Source: UBA12474 sp964549625 (GTDB lineage Bacteria > Babelota > Babeliae > Babelales > Babelaceae). From it: 64,000 nucleotides of DNA. Position 1 is the first letter of the stretch; the number at the start of each line of letters is the position of its first letter. Shown in pieces: positions 7,903 through 16,118 of the stretch. The position numbers and the translations under genes are program-made. Under the pieces are notes generated by a model. That model was not told the DNA's origin and made no database searches. It saw only the letters and a program-made list of their open reading frames with translations. The DNA lies in NCBI GenBank assembly GCA_964549625.1, contig CAZJVA010000001.1, positions 62,001 through 126,000 on the forward strand, in the 5' to 3' direction.

Positions 7903-9897
7903 TTACTTTTTAACTATATCGGGAAGCGTATCGGCGGAGCAACGATTGTTTGTACAGGGTTTTAGTGAAGTCGTTTGATCAGGAAATATTTTTTTGTTTT
8001 GTTTGAAAAAATACCATGAAAGGCCCACAAGGGTTATACCGCCAACAGCAAGACTAATTTTTACTTCAGGTGAGATAGCGGTGCTTTTTTTTGCTGCTTT
8101 TTTGGGGGGTGTGGCAGAAAAAGGCTTTGGTTGATCGTTGGTTTTTATTGCTTCTTTAAGTTTGAGTTTTATAGTTTTGAGATACTGCGCTGAGAGTTGT
8201 TGGGGCATTTCAGCAATGAGTTTTGCAGGAAGTATCGCAGTAGCATTTTTTGCTAGGAAATCTTTGAGGTCATTCCATAGCTGATTTTGCGTAGCTTTTT
8301 TGGTTTCTATTTCGGTAGTAATTAGCGTTTCTGTTCGGAGGCTTTGGTTTTGCTCCAAAAATTCTGGTATGGTTGTGGTGTTTTTGTTCGGCTCGAAAAA
8401 AATTTTTTTCAGTGCGGGGTAACGTTTTTCTGCAAGTGTTTTAATAGCTTTTGAATTATCTTTGTTTTGGATTAAGAGGCGCATAAGTTGTGGCGTTTTT
8501 AAAACGTCTTTAAAGCGATTGTTAAAAATTTGTCGTTTTTCTAATTCACTTGTTAGATCGCTTAATTCTTGTTCAATAGTTTCTAGTTCTTGCAGTATTG
8601 TTGCAATTTGTGCGCTTTGTTCCGCAGTAAACTTGTTTGTTGCGGCACGTTGAATGGGTGGTTGCTTCGCTGGCTTTGGAGGTGATTCTAGATATGTTAA
8701 ATCAAAGGATTTTGGCATTGGTGTTTTAGGGAATGCTTTTGGGTAGTAGAACTGCGCAAGAAACAATACGTATTGTTTGATTTGATTGCCGGTGGCTCCG
8801 TTTTTAAATAGGATTTCGTAAACCGCCTTTTTAAAAGGGGAACGTATGTTGTAATGTAACGGTTTGTTGAGTATTGCTACAAGTGTTTCTTGCTTAGTTG
8901 ATTTGATGATAAGCCAAGATAGTAAATGGATTAAGATGCTTCGCTCTTTGTTTTCTATTGTGTGCAGGTTGGGTGAAAGTGTGGCAAGAATTTTACTGCT
9001 TACAAGCAGGTGAAATAAATCATCATACAACATATCTAGATGTGCAATTTTGGCCGCATCTTGGAGCAAGGCCTTTAGACTATCTAATTCTTGTTCCAGC
9101 ATAATCTGTCGATTTTCGCCCAATATATTTTCTTTGATCAAAAGGGTTGGCAATGTTGTTGCAAAGTAAAAAGCTGTTTCTTCGGTTGGATTGGTATGAT
9201 GTTGTTGAATTTGATTTTTTAGCTCTTTGAGCGTTTCTTGTTCGATGACTTGGGCTCGTAAAAATTGTTGAGGCGAATAGTTTGCAGGGATTTGGGTTTG
9301 GGTTGTTTCTTGAAAGGCAAATAACTGTGTAAGTGTCCATAAATTTTTCTTCTGGTATTGCGTGATTTCTGAGCAAACTTTTTTAATTAATTTAATCTGC
9401 TTACCGGTTGTTTTTTGTTTTACGTTGTGTGTTTTTTTGATGAGTTCATCTGAAAAAAGGTCTGGTAGGCTGCCCGCTATATGAAGCATTTTGATGTTGC
9501 CGATTAGTTGATATCCATATAGTGTTGGCTGCTCACGCTCTTGATACTCCAAGATTTTATTTATGTTTTCTAAGATTTTCTGGGCGATTTTTTTGTTAGA
9601 TATTTTTCTTGCTCGTATGTTTTTTAATTGATTTATGGCTGATTTTTGATCAAAGTTATTTGCTTTGATCAATTCTGGAAATGCTTGTAGGTCCTTCGTT
9701 TTTAGGCAAAAAAGGCGGAAGTGCGCTTGTTCAAGTGCTGTTTTTTCTTCCCAGTGTTCAATAAAGTTCAACTGATCTTGAAAGGGGAGCATAAACCACT
9801 CTTCTGGTGGCAAAAAATGATTACAGCTTGTGGCGCTGAAGATAGGGCATCTTATCATGCTGAAAATTATGAGGAGAATATAAAATTCTTTTTTCAT
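7903..9897 (-). CDS. Large exported protein with C-terminal membrane anchor, unknown function
   Basis: Not recognised. The 664-residue product starts with a signal peptide (MKKEFYILLIIFSMIRCPIFS). It is mostly alpha-helical, has a strong coiled coil at about 425-465 (ILQELETIEQELSDLTSELEK), and ends with a transmembrane helix (SLAVGGITLVGLSWYFF) followed by a short basic, Cys-containing tail. I place the start at ATG 9897, because AGGTGA lies 5 bases upstream and overlaps the stop of the preceding gene. A GTG three codons earlier would leave no ribosome site. Signal peptide plus C-terminal anchor suggests a periplasmic body held to the inner membrane, a layout shared with the proteins at 38704-39248 and 41849-42655. 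Confidence 0.8.
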   Translation of the reverse strand: MKKEFYILLIIFSMIRCPIFSATSCNHFLPPEEWFMLPFQDQLNFIEHWEEKTALEQAHFRLFCLKTKDLQAFPELIKANNFDQKSAINQLKNIRARKISNKKIAQKILENINKILEYQEREQPTLYGYQLIGNIKMLHIAGSLPDLFSDELIKKTHNVKQKTTGKQIKLIKKVCSEITQYQKKNLWTLTQLFAFQETTQTQIPANYSPQQFLRAQVIEQETLKELKNQIQQHHTNPTEETAFYFATTLPTLLIKENILGENRQIMLEQELDSLKALLQDAAKIAHLDMLYDDLFHLLVSSKILATLSPNLHTIENKERSILIHLLSWLIIKSTKQETLVAILNKPLHYNIRSPFKKAVYEILFKNGATGNQIKQYVLFLAQFYYPKAFPKTPMPKSFDLTYLESPPKPAKQPPIQRAATNKFTAEQSAQIATILQELETIEQELSDLTSELEKRQIFNNRFKDVLKTPQLMRLLIQNKDNSKAIKTLAEKRYPALKKIFFEPNKNTTTIPEFLEQNQSLRTETLITTEIETKKATQNQLWNDLKDFLAKNATAILPAKLIAEMPQQLSAQYLKTIKLKLKEAIKTNDQPKPFSATPPKKAAKKSTAISPEVKISLAVGGITLVGLSWYFFKQNKKIFPDQTTSLKPCTNNRCSADTLPDIVKK

Positions 9898-9906
9898 AAT
9901 AATCAC

Positions 9907-11433
9907 CTAGGTTACGGCAAGATTAGCCCAAAATGTTTTCTGTGCCTCTGCTGAGTTGATTTCTGAGATTTCATTATTTAGATATTTTTTATTCCATTCA
10001 TAAGCATCGGTAAGTGCGGAACTAATGTCTTTGATAGTGATACCGGCAGCTTTGAGTCCTGCACACATGATGGCCCCATAGTTGGCAGCAAAGGCTTCTG
10101 CGAGTGGGCTATATCCTATTTTGTCTTCAGCCCATTTGTGGCTTACGAGTTGGACCGTTAAGTCTTGGCCATAAAAATGGGCGAGGGCTGTGACGGTTGA
10201 AGCTTTGCTTTGGTTTGCCACAAGGGCAAAGAAGAAGTTTTTGTAATTCCAGACATTAACGATATCGACAAGCCAGTGGGCAGGTGGCATGATACCGGGC
10301 GGAAGTTGTCTAGAGATTTCTTCTTTGGGTGCGGTCGATGAGATGCCGAGTTCCTCTTTGACTTGTTTTAAAAAGGATACGTTGTTTGTTTGTATTGCAT
10401 AATCAAACATCGTTAGTCCGGTGTTTTGCTGTGGAGTAAGTAACAGGCTTAAAGGGTTTGAATAGCCAAGACGCACGAGCGCTGGAATAGTTAGGCTTAA
10501 ATTTTCTGGCTCTACAAATTTTCTGAAAATCGCCTCAGGGGTGTTAAGAATATACTGCGAGGCCATGTTGCTGCAAGGAAGGTCACATTGGGTTATGTTG
10601 CGAAAAGTTGATGTATCAGCATTATTTTTGAGTATCGCATTGTCTAAAGGAGTGTTTCCCTGAGCATCTCTTTGGTGTCCCATAGCAACAATAAATGGAA
10701 TTAGTGGTTTGAGCTCTTGGCTTAGCTCTTGTTCGCGCCAGAACTCTGACGGATCGAAAAGTCGAAGCAGGTTCCAATCCTTGTCATATGACCTTCCTTC
10801 GGATGGATCTTGTTGCTCAAGGATATGAAGAATGTTTTCTTGGCTTTGGTTGCGAACGAGCAGTATCTCAGGGTTTTTAATGAGGAATTTTACGATTTCT
10901 ATTGCATTAGATTGCCTGAAGTATGTTTTGGTATGTGCAAAGGCAAAAAGATTATATGCTGCCTCTAAGTATTCGTTCGGATCTTCGATGGAATAGTTGC
11001 AAAGATCAAGGTCCCCAAGGCTGATTGATTTTTTTCGTTTTGTTAGCTTGTCTTCATCGAGCGGGTAGCCTTGTAAAATCATCTGTTTTAGCTCTGCGAT
11101 TGTTTTGGCATCAGCCAGGCTCTTGTTGGGATCAAGATTTGTCACGTATTCGCTAAACCGGATTCGGGTTTGGCGCTTGTACAATTTGTAGATTCCAAAG
11201 GCAGTGATTCCAGTAGCTCCAACGCCGATAGCAGTGTTTTTGAGAGTTTTAAGGGTCAGGAGGCTTTTTATTGAGGATGGCGATGCAATAATGGTGTTTT
11301 TTATTCCATTGCCGACTTGTTTAGCTCTGTTGATTGATGAAGTAAATAGTCGCGAGGCCGGGCTGGTATTTGTTGCAAAGATGCAAGCGTATATCAAGAC
11401 AGATCTTAATACCGAGCGGATAGGATTCCACAT
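9907..11433 (-). CDS. Exported ankyrin-repeat-like protein
   Basis: The 508-residue product has an N-terminal hydrophobic export segment (about residues 8-24) and a second hydrophobic stretch near 65-85 (TAIGVGATGITAFGIYKLY). The rest consists of helical repeats with ankyrin-type signatures: ENILHILEQQD, GNTPLDNAILKNN, TGLTMFDYAIQTNN and GYSPLAEAFAANYG. Each resembles the G-x-TPLh-x-A core of an ankyrin helix pair. Ankyrin proteins are common in intracellular bacteria, where they bind host proteins; that role is inference here. GGAG lies 5 bases before the ATG. It is followed, with overlapping ribosome site, by the 664-residue exported protein, suggesting coupled translation. Confidence 0.75.
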   Translation of the reverse strand: MWNPIRSVLRSVLIYACIFATNTSPASRLFTSSINRAKQVGNGIKNTIIASPSSIKSLLTLKTLKNTAIGVGATGITAFGIYKLYKRQTRIRFSEYVTNLDPNKSLADAKTIAELKQMILQGYPLDEDKLTKRKKSISLGDLDLCNYSIEDPNEYLEAAYNLFAFAHTKTYFRQSNAIEIVKFLIKNPEILLVRNQSQENILHILEQQDPSEGRSYDKDWNLLRLFDPSEFWREQELSQELKPLIPFIVAMGHQRDAQGNTPLDNAILKNNADTSTFRNITQCDLPCSNMASQYILNTPEAIFRKFVEPENLSLTIPALVRLGYSNPLSLLLTPQQNTGLTMFDYAIQTNNVSFLKQVKEELGISSTAPKEEISRQLPPGIMPPAHWLVDIVNVWNYKNFFFALVANQSKASTVTALAHFYGQDLTVQLVSHKWAEDKIGYSPLAEAFAANYGAIMCAGLKAAGITIKDISSALTDAYEWNKKYLNNEISEINSAEAQKTFWANLAVT

Positions 11434-11522
11434 ACGATCTCCGGAGAAGTTAAATTATTTTTTTATTTTAAGAATGTAGTATAACAAAACAAATAGATTT
11501 TGCAAAAAGAAATTTTAATACG

Positions 11523-12545
11523 TTACCAGCGAAGCACATCGAGAGCAAGATCGTCAAACTGGCCAGCGAGAGCTTTTTGGTATCCAGCGAAGGCGATCAT
11601 TGCGGCATTGTCTGTGCAGTAGCTTGGGCGAGGCGCAAAAAACATCTTGTCGTGTTGTTTTGCAAGTTGAGAAAGGTGCTCTTTGAGGTATTTATTACAG
11701 GCAACTCCACCTGCAAACGCGATGGCTTGTATGTTAGGATATTGCTCAATAGCGATTGCTATCCGAGAGGTTAGCATGTCCCCGAGGGCAACGAGAAAAG
11801 AGCTTGCGATTTGTGATTTTAGAAGGGCATTGTCGTGAGGGATAAAGGTTTTTGTTTCTCGGTTGTACCAGCCTTCTTGCATAAGATGATATAGGACGGC
11901 TGTCTTGAGGCCTGAAAAACTAAAAAAGAGTTCTTTGTGTTTTGTGCGGGGATAGGAAAAAAAATCAGCAAATTGTTGTTGTTGTGCAAGCTGTTCAATA
12001 ATTGGACCGCCAGGATACCCGAGATTAAGTAGCTTTGCCACCTTATCAAAAGCCTCACCTGCTGCATCATCACGGGTCGTCGCGATAGTTTCTTGTTCGA
12101 GCATAGAGTGAACAAGGGATAGGGAGGTATGGCCTCCGGATGCGGTAAGACAGAGATAGGGAAATGGGATTGAGTTTTCGATGGTTGGCGAAAGTGCGTG
12201 AGCATGAATGTGATTTATGCCGATGATGGGGATTTTTTGAGCATACGCCAGGCTTTTTGCAAAGCATAACCCGACAAGCAAGGATCCTGGTAGACCGGGT
12301 CCATGAGTTACCGCTATTGCGTCAATTTGGCTAAGTGTGATATCTGCCTTGGATAACGCAGTGTGGGTTATGAGGTGGATTTTTTGAATGTGAGAGCGGG
12401 AAGCTACTTCTGGCATGACGCCGCCATAGGGTGCGTGAAGGCTAATTTGCGAAAAGAGTTCATTAGAGCATATACCGCGTTCTACTGAAAAAACGGCCGC
12501 GGCGGTTTCATCACATGATGATTCGATGCCTAAGATGTAGCGCAT
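11523..12545 (-). CDS. tsaD: tRNA N6-threonylcarbamoyladenosine transferase TsaD
   Basis: Catalyses the last step of t6A37 formation on ANN-decoding tRNAs, together with TsaB/TsaE (not in this window). The 340-residue ASKHA-fold protein shows the N-terminal ESSCDETAAAV signature, the metal-binding HIHAH motif near residue 113, and GGHTSL, GEAFDKVAKLL and FAGGVACNKYL signatures. The length is typical. It begins 1 base after the stop of the exported gene upstream (12547-13275) with no clear Shine-Dalgarno, so translation may depend on coupling. Confidence 0.95.
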   Translation of the reverse strand: MRYILGIESSCDETAAAVFSVERGICSNELFSQISLHAPYGGVMPEVASRSHIQKIHLITHTALSKADITLSQIDAIAVTHGPGLPGSLLVGLCFAKSLAYAQKIPIIGINHIHAHALSPTIENSIPFPYLCLTASGGHTSLSLVHSMLEQETIATTRDDAAGEAFDKVAKLLNLGYPGGPIIEQLAQQQQFADFFSYPRTKHKELFFSFSGLKTAVLYHLMQEGWYNRETKTFIPHDNALLKSQIASSFLVALGDMLTSRIAIAIEQYPNIQAIAFAGGVACNKYLKEHLSQLAKQHDKMFFAPRPSYCTDNAAMIAFAGYQKALAGQFDDLALDVLRW

Positions 12546-12546
12546 G

Positions 12547-13275
12547 TTATTCGGCTAAGGCTGCGGCGCGTGCAATATCTCGAACGCGCGTTTTAGTAAA
12601 AATGTCGCTTGCAGGGGTGTGAACTGTGTCGAGATCGATTGAGCTTATTGCAGCGAAGGTTAATGCTGTTTCTAGATCGGTAGCGCTCGCGTCTTGCGCA
12701 AATACGAGTGATGGGAGAAAGATAGTGCCGTCGGCTCCTTGCTCTGTTGTCTGTATCGTTGTGATGTGGCGTGGGTCTATAAGTACGATTATTGCTTGCT
12801 CGGGGATTCGTTCAGGTATTTGGTCTGTGGTGCGTTTTTCAATTTCCCAGTAATAATGTGGCTCTATCTTACTTTTATCTTGTTCGCCACTCAAATCTAA
12901 GCGCAGTGTGGCATCAAACCAGGAGACGGGAGCGCTTGGAGCGCGTTTGAGGTATTTAACTGAGTTGTCTTGCTGTGAGCAGCAAAGTTCTATTTCTGGT
13001 GTAACGACAAAAGAAAAATATGTTTGGTGCGTAATCTCGGGCAGCATCGCAATGCCTTTGGAAAGGTCTATTTTAAATCCTTTGTAGTAGGCCTTTAGTC
13101 CAGGAAGAGCGAGCTCTTTGGTGTTTGATAGGAGAATACTTGTTTTGGGCAACTGCGCGGTAAGCGCATATGTGCGTTGAGTGCTGCTAGCAGAGGCTTC
13201 TGAGGGAGTGTTTGTGGCGCTGCATATCGAGGCCGATGAGAGCAATAAGAGTAAATGTAAGACAAATTGTTTCAT
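12547..13275 (-). CDS. Exported protein of unknown function (242 aa)
   Basis: Not recognised. A signal peptide (MKQFVLHLLLLLSSASICSA) is followed by a Ser/Thr-rich linker and a mature region with mixed beta/alpha character. AGGAG lies 8 bases before the ATG. The C-terminal region (RDIARAAALAE) is helical. It is the first gene of the minus-strand run that continues into tsaD and the ankyrin-like gene, and is divergent from the DUF2062 gene at 13343. Two adjacent Cys (ELCCSQQD) are the only mature cysteines. Confidence 0.75.
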   Translation of the reverse strand: MKQFVLHLLLLLSSASICSATNTPSEASASSTQRTYALTAQLPKTSILLSNTKELALPGLKAYYKGFKIDLSKGIAMLPEITHQTYFSFVVTPEIELCCSQQDNSVKYLKRAPSAPVSWFDATLRLDLSGEQDKSKIEPHYYWEIEKRTTDQIPERIPEQAIIVLIDPRHITTIQTTEQGADGTIFLPSLVFAQDASATDLETALTFAAISSIDLDTVHTPASDIFTKTRVRDIARAAALAE

Positions 13276-13342
13276 AGGGAAAACTCCTGAAGGTATAGTG
13301 TAGTTTATGATACTTGATTTTTAGGGGTCGTAAAAGGGGAGT

Positions 13343-13852
13343 ATGAATGTGAATGCTTTGCGACGCTTAGTGGCACGATATGGAACTGGGGCCATTTCGC
13401 CGACTAAATTGGCCTGGTCATGTGCTCTTGGTGTTTATTTGGCTTTTTCATCTTTTTTAGGTATTCAGACGCTTTTGGTATTTGTTTTTTCTTTTTTATT
13501 GCGCGCGCAAGCGTCTATTGTTTTTGCGGTGCTGTATTTAGTTAATAATCCGTGGACGATGGTTCCTATTTTTTTTCTTGATTATGGGGTCGGTGTTTGG
13601 TTTTTTAAGTTCATTGGTGTGGATTGGGTTGCGCTTGAGCCGCATTGGATGCAGCCGGTTAGTGATTTTTTAGTCGCGCATCTTCTTCATTACGTCGGTA
13701 TGGATCGTTTGGGTGTACTACCATATTTTGTGGGTGCACATATTGTTGCTGTTCCTTTAACGATTGGCACGTTTTTTATGGTGCGCGCATTAATTGTGCA
13801 TCACAGAGAGGTTTGCGCATCGGTTGGTGGCGAACATTGTGATGTAAGATAA
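13343..13852 (+). CDS. DUF2062 family membrane protein
   Basis: A 169-residue inner-membrane protein with several hydrophobic helices. The arrangement SPTKLAWSCALGVYLAFSSF, then LGIQTLLVFVFSFLLR, then NNPWTMVPIFFLDYGVGVW matches the DUF2062 family pattern (P-x-x-h-A-x-G-h-A-h-G-h-F, a G-h-Q motif, then N-P-W-T). The molecular function of the family is not established. The GGGGAG-type ribosome site is at 5 bases. Its 3' end overlaps the convergent hydrolase gene by 52 bases, so the two transcripts would be antisense at their ends. Confidence 0.75.
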   Translation: MNVNALRRLVARYGTGAISPTKLAWSCALGVYLAFSSFLGIQTLLVFVFSFLLRAQASIVFAVLYLVNNPWTMVPIFFLDYGVGVWFFKFIGVDWVALEPHWMQPVSDFLVAHLLHYVGMDRLGVLPYFVGAHIVAVPLTIGTFFMVRALIVHHREVCASVGGEHCDVR

Positions 13853-14712
13853 TTTTTCACCTCACGATAGCCTGCCTTTAAACAAAAATGATTAGGTGCG
13901 TTTGTGTAGCAAGTTTGATAGTACGGGGGCGTGTTTTTTGTGATTAACGTTTCATCAAATTCGTTGCCAACAATTTTGTCTGGATTGCAGAGTAAGATTT
14001 TGCCACGAAAGAGTTTTGCGTCTATGAGTTCGTGTAAGAGTTCGATTGCCTCTGGGAAGAGGAGCGAATAAGAAGAACATAGACTTAGACTGGTTCGGTA
14101 GGCTGCCACAAAGCAGCGACTGGAGAAGTTGGAGAGATGGTATTTTCGTTTAAAGGTATAATGTGCAGCGGAATGGATTGATAGCAATGGGTGGACTAAA
14201 ATACTGCTGGATTGTCTGAGAAGGTGTTGAAGGCGTTTTGTTATTGTTTTCTGGGGGATGCGTAGTTTGCGGGATAATCGTTTCCAAAATTTTGCATGCT
14301 GTTCAGGAAACCATACTATGTGAAGGGCGCTTATCCAGGCGGCTCCACCACGCGAATGCGCCATGGCAACAATAGAGGTGTAGCCATGTTTGTGAATCTC
14401 CCATAGAAATGAAATAATTTGCGCGGCATCGCCGCGCTGCCCCATGTTGAAATTTGCCCACCAAAACAATCCTCGTTTTTTAGGGGCATCATAAAAGGTA
14501 ATACGTGCCCATGGAAAGGGGGCACTATGGTTCCGTATTTCGGCTTCGTCAAAGTAGGAGTGATCAGTACCGTATCCATGGATGAAGATAGCAAGTGATT
14601 TTGTGTGTTGCGCAATTGGCAGTGGATCACTCATATGGAGCATTCTAGGAGCGGCATGAGTTAAGAGAACTGTACTCCACAGGAATAAAAAAATATATTG
14701 ATAGTTTTGCAT
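13801..14712 (-). CDS. Exported alpha/beta-hydrolase
   Basis: The 303-residue protein has a signal peptide (about residues 1-20, LFLWSTVLLTHAA) and an alpha/beta-hydrolase core: IFIHGYG for the oxyanion loop and AHSRGG for the nucleophile elbow (Ala in place of the first Gly of GxSxG). A late His (NHFCLKAGYREV) is the likely third member of the triad. The substrate is unknown; esterase or lipase activity in the envelope or outside the cell is the simplest guess. The 3' end overlaps the DUF2062 gene on the other strand. The ribosome site is weak. Confidence 0.7.
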   Translation of the reverse strand: MQNYQYIFLFLWSTVLLTHAAPRMLHMSDPLPIAQHTKSLAIFIHGYGTDHSYFDEAEIRNHSAPFPWARITFYDAPKKRGLFWWANFNMGQRGDAAQIISFLWEIHKHGYTSIVAMAHSRGGAAWISALHIVWFPEQHAKFWKRLSRKLRIPQKTITKRLQHLLRQSSSILVHPLLSIHSAAHYTFKRKYHLSNFSSRCFVAAYRTSLSLCSSYSLLFPEAIELLHELIDAKLFRGKILLCNPDKIVGNEFDETLITKNTPPYYQTCYTNAPNHFCLKAGYREVKNYLTSQCSPPTDAQTSL

Positions 14713-14811
14713 AGACTATTTGGGTTATTGTTGGTTTATTATTTTTTATCAACAGGGTAAAAAGTGGTACACTTTCTCGGAAGTCTTACATATGCACAAG
14801 GCAAATAGACT

Positions 14812-15273
14812 ATGAAGATTATAGCACAAAATAAAAAAGCGTTGTTTGATTATGAGGTTTTAGAGCGATTAGAGGCCGGAATTGCGCTTTCTGGTGACGA
14901 GGTTAAATCATTGCGCAAGGGCGGGGGCAATTTAGTTGGTTCCTTTGCTGTTCCCCGAGGGCGTACTATTTGGCTTTTAAATGCGTATATTGCCCCATAT
15001 TCGCATGCGTACCAAAAATTGAATGAGCAAGAGGCTCGTAAAAGCAGGCAGTTGCTACTTAAGCGTCGTGAAATTAACAAGCTTATTGGGGGTATCTCAC
15101 AGAAGGGTTACACCCTGATTCCACTTAAGCTTTATTTAAATGAGCGCGGCTATGTTAAGGTTGAGCTTGGCGTCTGCAAACACAAGAAAGCTCATAAGAA
15201 AAAAGAAGAATTGCGAGAGCGTGATATCCAGCGCGAAACGCGCCGAGAACTCCGTGGTCGTTACGATTATTAG
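14812..15273 (+). CDS. smpB: SsrA-binding protein SmpB
   Basis: An OB-fold protein that binds the tRNA-like domain of tmRNA and delivers it to stalled ribosomes. The 153-residue sequence shows the family signatures KALFDYEVLERLEAGIALSG, GDEVKSLRKG, LNAYIAPYSHA and RKSRQLLL, with a basic C-terminal tail (KKAHKKKEELRERDIQRETR) that mimics the anticodon stem and enters the mRNA channel. Its partner ssrA starts 358 bases downstream on the same strand, an adjacency known from many bacteria. Confidence 0.97.
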   Translation: MKIIAQNKKALFDYEVLERLEAGIALSGDEVKSLRKGGGNLVGSFAVPRGRTIWLLNAYIAPYSHAYQKLNEQEARKSRQLLLKRREINKLIGGISQKGYTLIPLKLYLNERGYVKVELGVCKHKKAHKKKEELRERDIQRETRRELRGRYDY

Positions 15274-15574
15274 AGAGACCGAGGTTGTTCCGGGGCTCTC
15301 GAGCATGTGCGCCCTGTTTTTGTTTCTGGACATTGTAATTTTGACATGCTAAAACTAGCGGCGGCGTAGCTGAACCTTATTGCACCGAGTTACTAACCGA
15401 TACTCGTTAAAAGGTTATAGTACAGTTTTTTCTGTGCGGTCGGTAGATGCATTGTGGTACCCGACCATTAGAACGATAATGCGCCGTACTTGCTGGTATA
15501 TGCCGTCTAAAGCAGTACGTGGAGGCGGTTGTGCGATTTGGCGGTTGCGCCAACTTTTCTATATGAAATTTTTC
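15274..15574. other. Gene-free stretch between smpB and the ssrA promoter
   Basis: About 300 bases in which I see no convincing gene, tRNA or strong terminator. Several short open frames exist, but none has a ribosome-binding site or a recognisable protein. A weak GAGAG/CTCTC pairing just after smpB is not followed closely by a U-tract. Confidence 0.5.
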
Positions 15575-15604
15575 TTGACATTGCATATGTTTAGTTGGTA
15601 CGAT
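15575..15604 (+). promoter_or_regulatory. Sigma-70-type promoter of ssrA
   Basis: A perfect -35 box TTGACA (15575-15580) is separated by 18 bases from TACGAT (15599-15604), a near-consensus -10. The expected transcription start is near 15611, leaving a leader of about 20 bases before the mature tmRNA 5' end, to be removed by RNase P. Confidence 0.8.
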
Positions 15605-15630
15605 AGAGCCAGTGATTTTTGAAATTTCTC

Positions 15631-16063
15631 GGGGGCGTACTGGTTTCGACGTGTTGCGTCGTCTGTTGAGAGCATGCCGAGCTTTGGTTATGTGCTCGTA
15701 AAAGAAGAACCAAAACAATACGTGCAGAGTCTCAAAACTCTGTCGGCAGTTTGCTTGCCTTGCTTTTTGCAGGTGTTTCAGCTCTTTTTGCAGCTGTTCC
15801 GCTTCGCAGAAAGCAGTTTGCTGCAGCATAACTGCGACCTTGTAGTGAAAACGTGTCTATCAGTTTGATCTACTCGTATTAATCAAGATGGAACTGACAA
15901 GTGAGATTATTCGGTTGTGGTAACTTGTTTAGTAAAACGATAACAGACCATATCAAAAACTCTGGTCACTGCGAGTTTGATTTGGTAATTGCAGGGACTG
16001 AGCATGGAGCGCTTAACACGCGGTGAAATACGGACATGGGTTCAATTCCCATCGCCTCCACCA
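15631..16063 (+). ncRNA. ssrA: tmRNA (SsrA) with an unusually long hydrophobic tag
   Basis: Rescues stalled ribosomes by acting as tRNA-Ala and then as mRNA for a degradation tag. The ends pair as an acceptor stem, GGGGGCG at 15631 with CGCCTCC before ACCA at the 3' end. GGTTCAATTCC forms the T arm, GGTTTCGAC the D-like region, and CGTGTT pairs with AACACG as helix 2. Pseudoknot 1 is clear: GAGCAT/GTGCTC plus TTTGGTT paired with AACCAAA (15708-15714). Nine bases later, with U and A at -5 and -4 as in E. coli, comes the resume codon GCA (15724). The open frame runs 35 codons to TAA at 15829-15831. The tag starts AESQNSV, has an uncharged hydrophobic stretch at residues 8-27, then RRKQ and a terminal FAAA. 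Two 21-base imperfect repeats (15763-15783, 15784-15804) lie in the hydrophobic part. Confidence 0.95.
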
Positions 16064-16073
16064 AATTAAAAAA

Positions 16074-16100
16074 GGGCCTGGATTTTCCAGGCCCTTTTTT
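16074..16100 (+). terminator. Intrinsic terminator of ssrA
   Basis: A 9-bp perfect stem GGGCCTGGA / TCCAGGCCC with a TTT loop and a following run of seven T, 10 bases after the tmRNA CCA end. On the opposite strand the A-run upstream also gives a T-tract, so it can stop the convergent exported-protein gene too. Confidence 0.9.
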
Positions 16101-16118
16101 TGTGTTTAAAACTGCCGA

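Noticed and set aside
15274..15574. Searched for a tRNA or structural RNA between smpB and ssrA
   Set aside because: No GGTTC-type T arm paired with an acceptor stem, and no matching anticodon arm, was found.
15407..15829. A 140-codon minus-strand open frame across the ssrA promoter and 5' half
   Set aside because: Antisense to a clear tmRNA gene, no recognisable protein, no ribosome site.
15664..15868. A 64-codon plus-strand open frame inside ssrA starting MPSFGYVLV
   Set aside because: It is in another frame than the one set by PK1 and the resume-codon context, and begins inside pseudoknot 1.
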